DNA of 7,535 nt, taken from Bacteroidales bacterium. GTDB lineage: Bacteria; Bacteroidota; Bacteroidia; Bacteroidales; F082. Made by a program: the position numbers and the translations under genes. The first letter of the stretch is position 1, and each line of letters opens with the position of its first letter. Positions 6,855-7,535 of the stretch are shown piece by piece. A model generated the notes under the pieces. The model saw only the letters and a program-made list of their open reading frames with translations. It was not told the origin of the DNA and searched no databases. The stretch lies in the NCBI GenBank assembly GCA_020853175.1, contig JADYZK010000197.1, positions 1 through 7,535 on the forward strand. The letters are read 5' to 3'.

Positions 6855-7535
6855 ATGAAGCAATTATTTTATAAGCTCATCTACTATCCACAAGTCAATT
6901 TCCTCTTGCGGAACATCAACAAAAGCTTGCTTCCTCTTTTGCCTGTGAAGGTAAAACTTCCCCCGGCGGGAAAAATGGTGATGTACGATTCAAAGAATCA
7001 AAAAATCAATCTTTACACCAACCAAACCAATTACCTCACGCATTTGCTGTATTGGGAAGGCGGTGCCATGAATTTTGAATATACGTCTATTTTCTTGGCT
7101 TTGATCGGTAAGATGCAGTGTTTTTATGATATCGGTGCTAACATTGGTTACTATTCACTTCTTGCGGCCTCAGAAAATAAAAATATGCAAGTAGTTGGAT
7201 TTGAACCGGCAACAGGACCGTTGTACTATTTCAAAAAAAACGTACAAGCCAACCACTTCAACAACATTCAAGTGGAGTCGGTGGCCTTAGCAGAACGTGA
7301 AGGAGAGCTTGTTTTTTACGAAATCAAAAACAAAAAATACACCTACCTCGAACACAACCTTGCCGGTGAAAGCAACGCGGGAAGCAAAACCCAAGGCAAA
7401 AACTTTGTGAAAGTAAAAGTGAAGGCCACCACACTCGATCTTTTTGCGCAAACCAACCATCATGCAATAGATTTGATAAAAATGGATACAGAAGGCACTG
7501 AACACCTTATTCTACAACACGGCAGCGAGGTCTTA
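6855..7535 (+). CDS. FkbM family methyltransferase, C-terminus cut by window edge
   Basis: This is a SAM-dependent methyltransferase of the FkbM type, a family that mostly O-methylates hydroxyls on sugars, glycolipids or polyketides; the acceptor here cannot be told. 227 codons are visible and the frame is still open at the right edge. The Rossmann-fold motif I is FYDIGANIGYYSLLAA (90-105), with Asp92, Gly94, Asn96 and Gly98. It is followed by VVGFEPATGPLYYFKKN (113-129), where Glu117 of FEP should bind the SAM ribose, and by DLIKMDTEGTEHLILQHG (206-223), the late FkbM signature. The first 80 residues are variable and partly hydrophobic (LLRNINKSLLPLLP, 17-30) without a clear signal peptide. 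ATG 6855 is the first start after an in-frame TAG at 6825-6827; the A-rich upstream bases lack a Shine-Dalgarno, as is usual in Bacteroidota. Members usually run a few tens of residues longer, so little is missing. It is divergent from the mannosidase and may lead a gene group beyond the edge. Confidence 0.9.
   Translation, partial: MKQLFYKLIYYPQVNFLLRNINKSLLPLLPVKVKLPPAGKMVMYDSKNQKINLYTNQTNYLTHLLYWEGGAMNFEYTSIFLALIGKMQCFYDIGANIGYYSLLAASENKNMQVVGFEPATGPLYYFKKNVQANHFNNIQVESVALAEREGELVFYEIKNKKYTYLEHNLAGESNAGSKTQGKNFVKVKVKATTLDLFAQTNHHAIDLIKMDTEGTEHLILQHGSEVL

Noticed and set aside
1..7535. Search for CRISPR arrays, insertion sequences, tRNA or rRNA genes, phage or defence genes
   Set aside because: No regularly spaced repeats, transposase motifs, terminal inverted repeats, cloverleaf-like sequences or defence domains were seen on either strand.

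Overview
The window looks like an ordinary chromosomal segment of a Bacteroidota bacterium. The evidence is a topoisomerase IV B subunit with the wording typical of that phylum, a lipoprotein GH92 mannosidase, starts without Shine-Dalgarno sequences, and several upstream sites that match the phylum's -7 element TAnnTTTG (in places with a TTTG or TTG about 18 to 20 bases further upstream). I cannot place the genus. I computed no composition statistics and searched no database.

Layout, left to right. (1) Positions 1-1984, minus strand: a cytoplasmic hybrid histidine kinase with a GAF-like N-terminus, a kinase core and two receiver domains; its C-terminus runs off the left edge. (2) Positions 1985-2345: an AT-rich divergent intergenic region with a 12-base direct repeat, whose two copies overlap promoter-like sites for the kinase, and a -7-like site next to parE. 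(3) Positions 2346-4217, plus strand: complete parE. (4) Positions 4218-4275: a short convergent gap with an AT-rich hairpin that may terminate transcription from both sides. (5) Positions 4276-6612, minus strand: a complete GH92 alpha-mannosidase lipoprotein. (6) Positions 6613-6854: a divergent intergenic region with a promoter-like site on each strand. (7) Positions 6855-7535, plus strand: the first 227 residues of an FkbM-type methyltransferase, cut by the right edge.

The four genes alternate in direction (minus, plus, minus, plus), so none share an operon inside the window. Their roles (signalling, chromosome decatenation, mannoside hydrolysis, methyl transfer) give no sign of a joint pathway. 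The two long open frames of parE and the mannosidase both extend upstream of the likely true start; in each case an internal -7-like site and family features support the shorter protein. I found no CRISPR array, insertion sequence, tRNA, rRNA or phage gene, and no convincing new system. The points most worth a second look are the repeat-associated promoters of the kinase, the altered residues beside the mannosidase catalytic glutamate, and parE standing without parC downstream.
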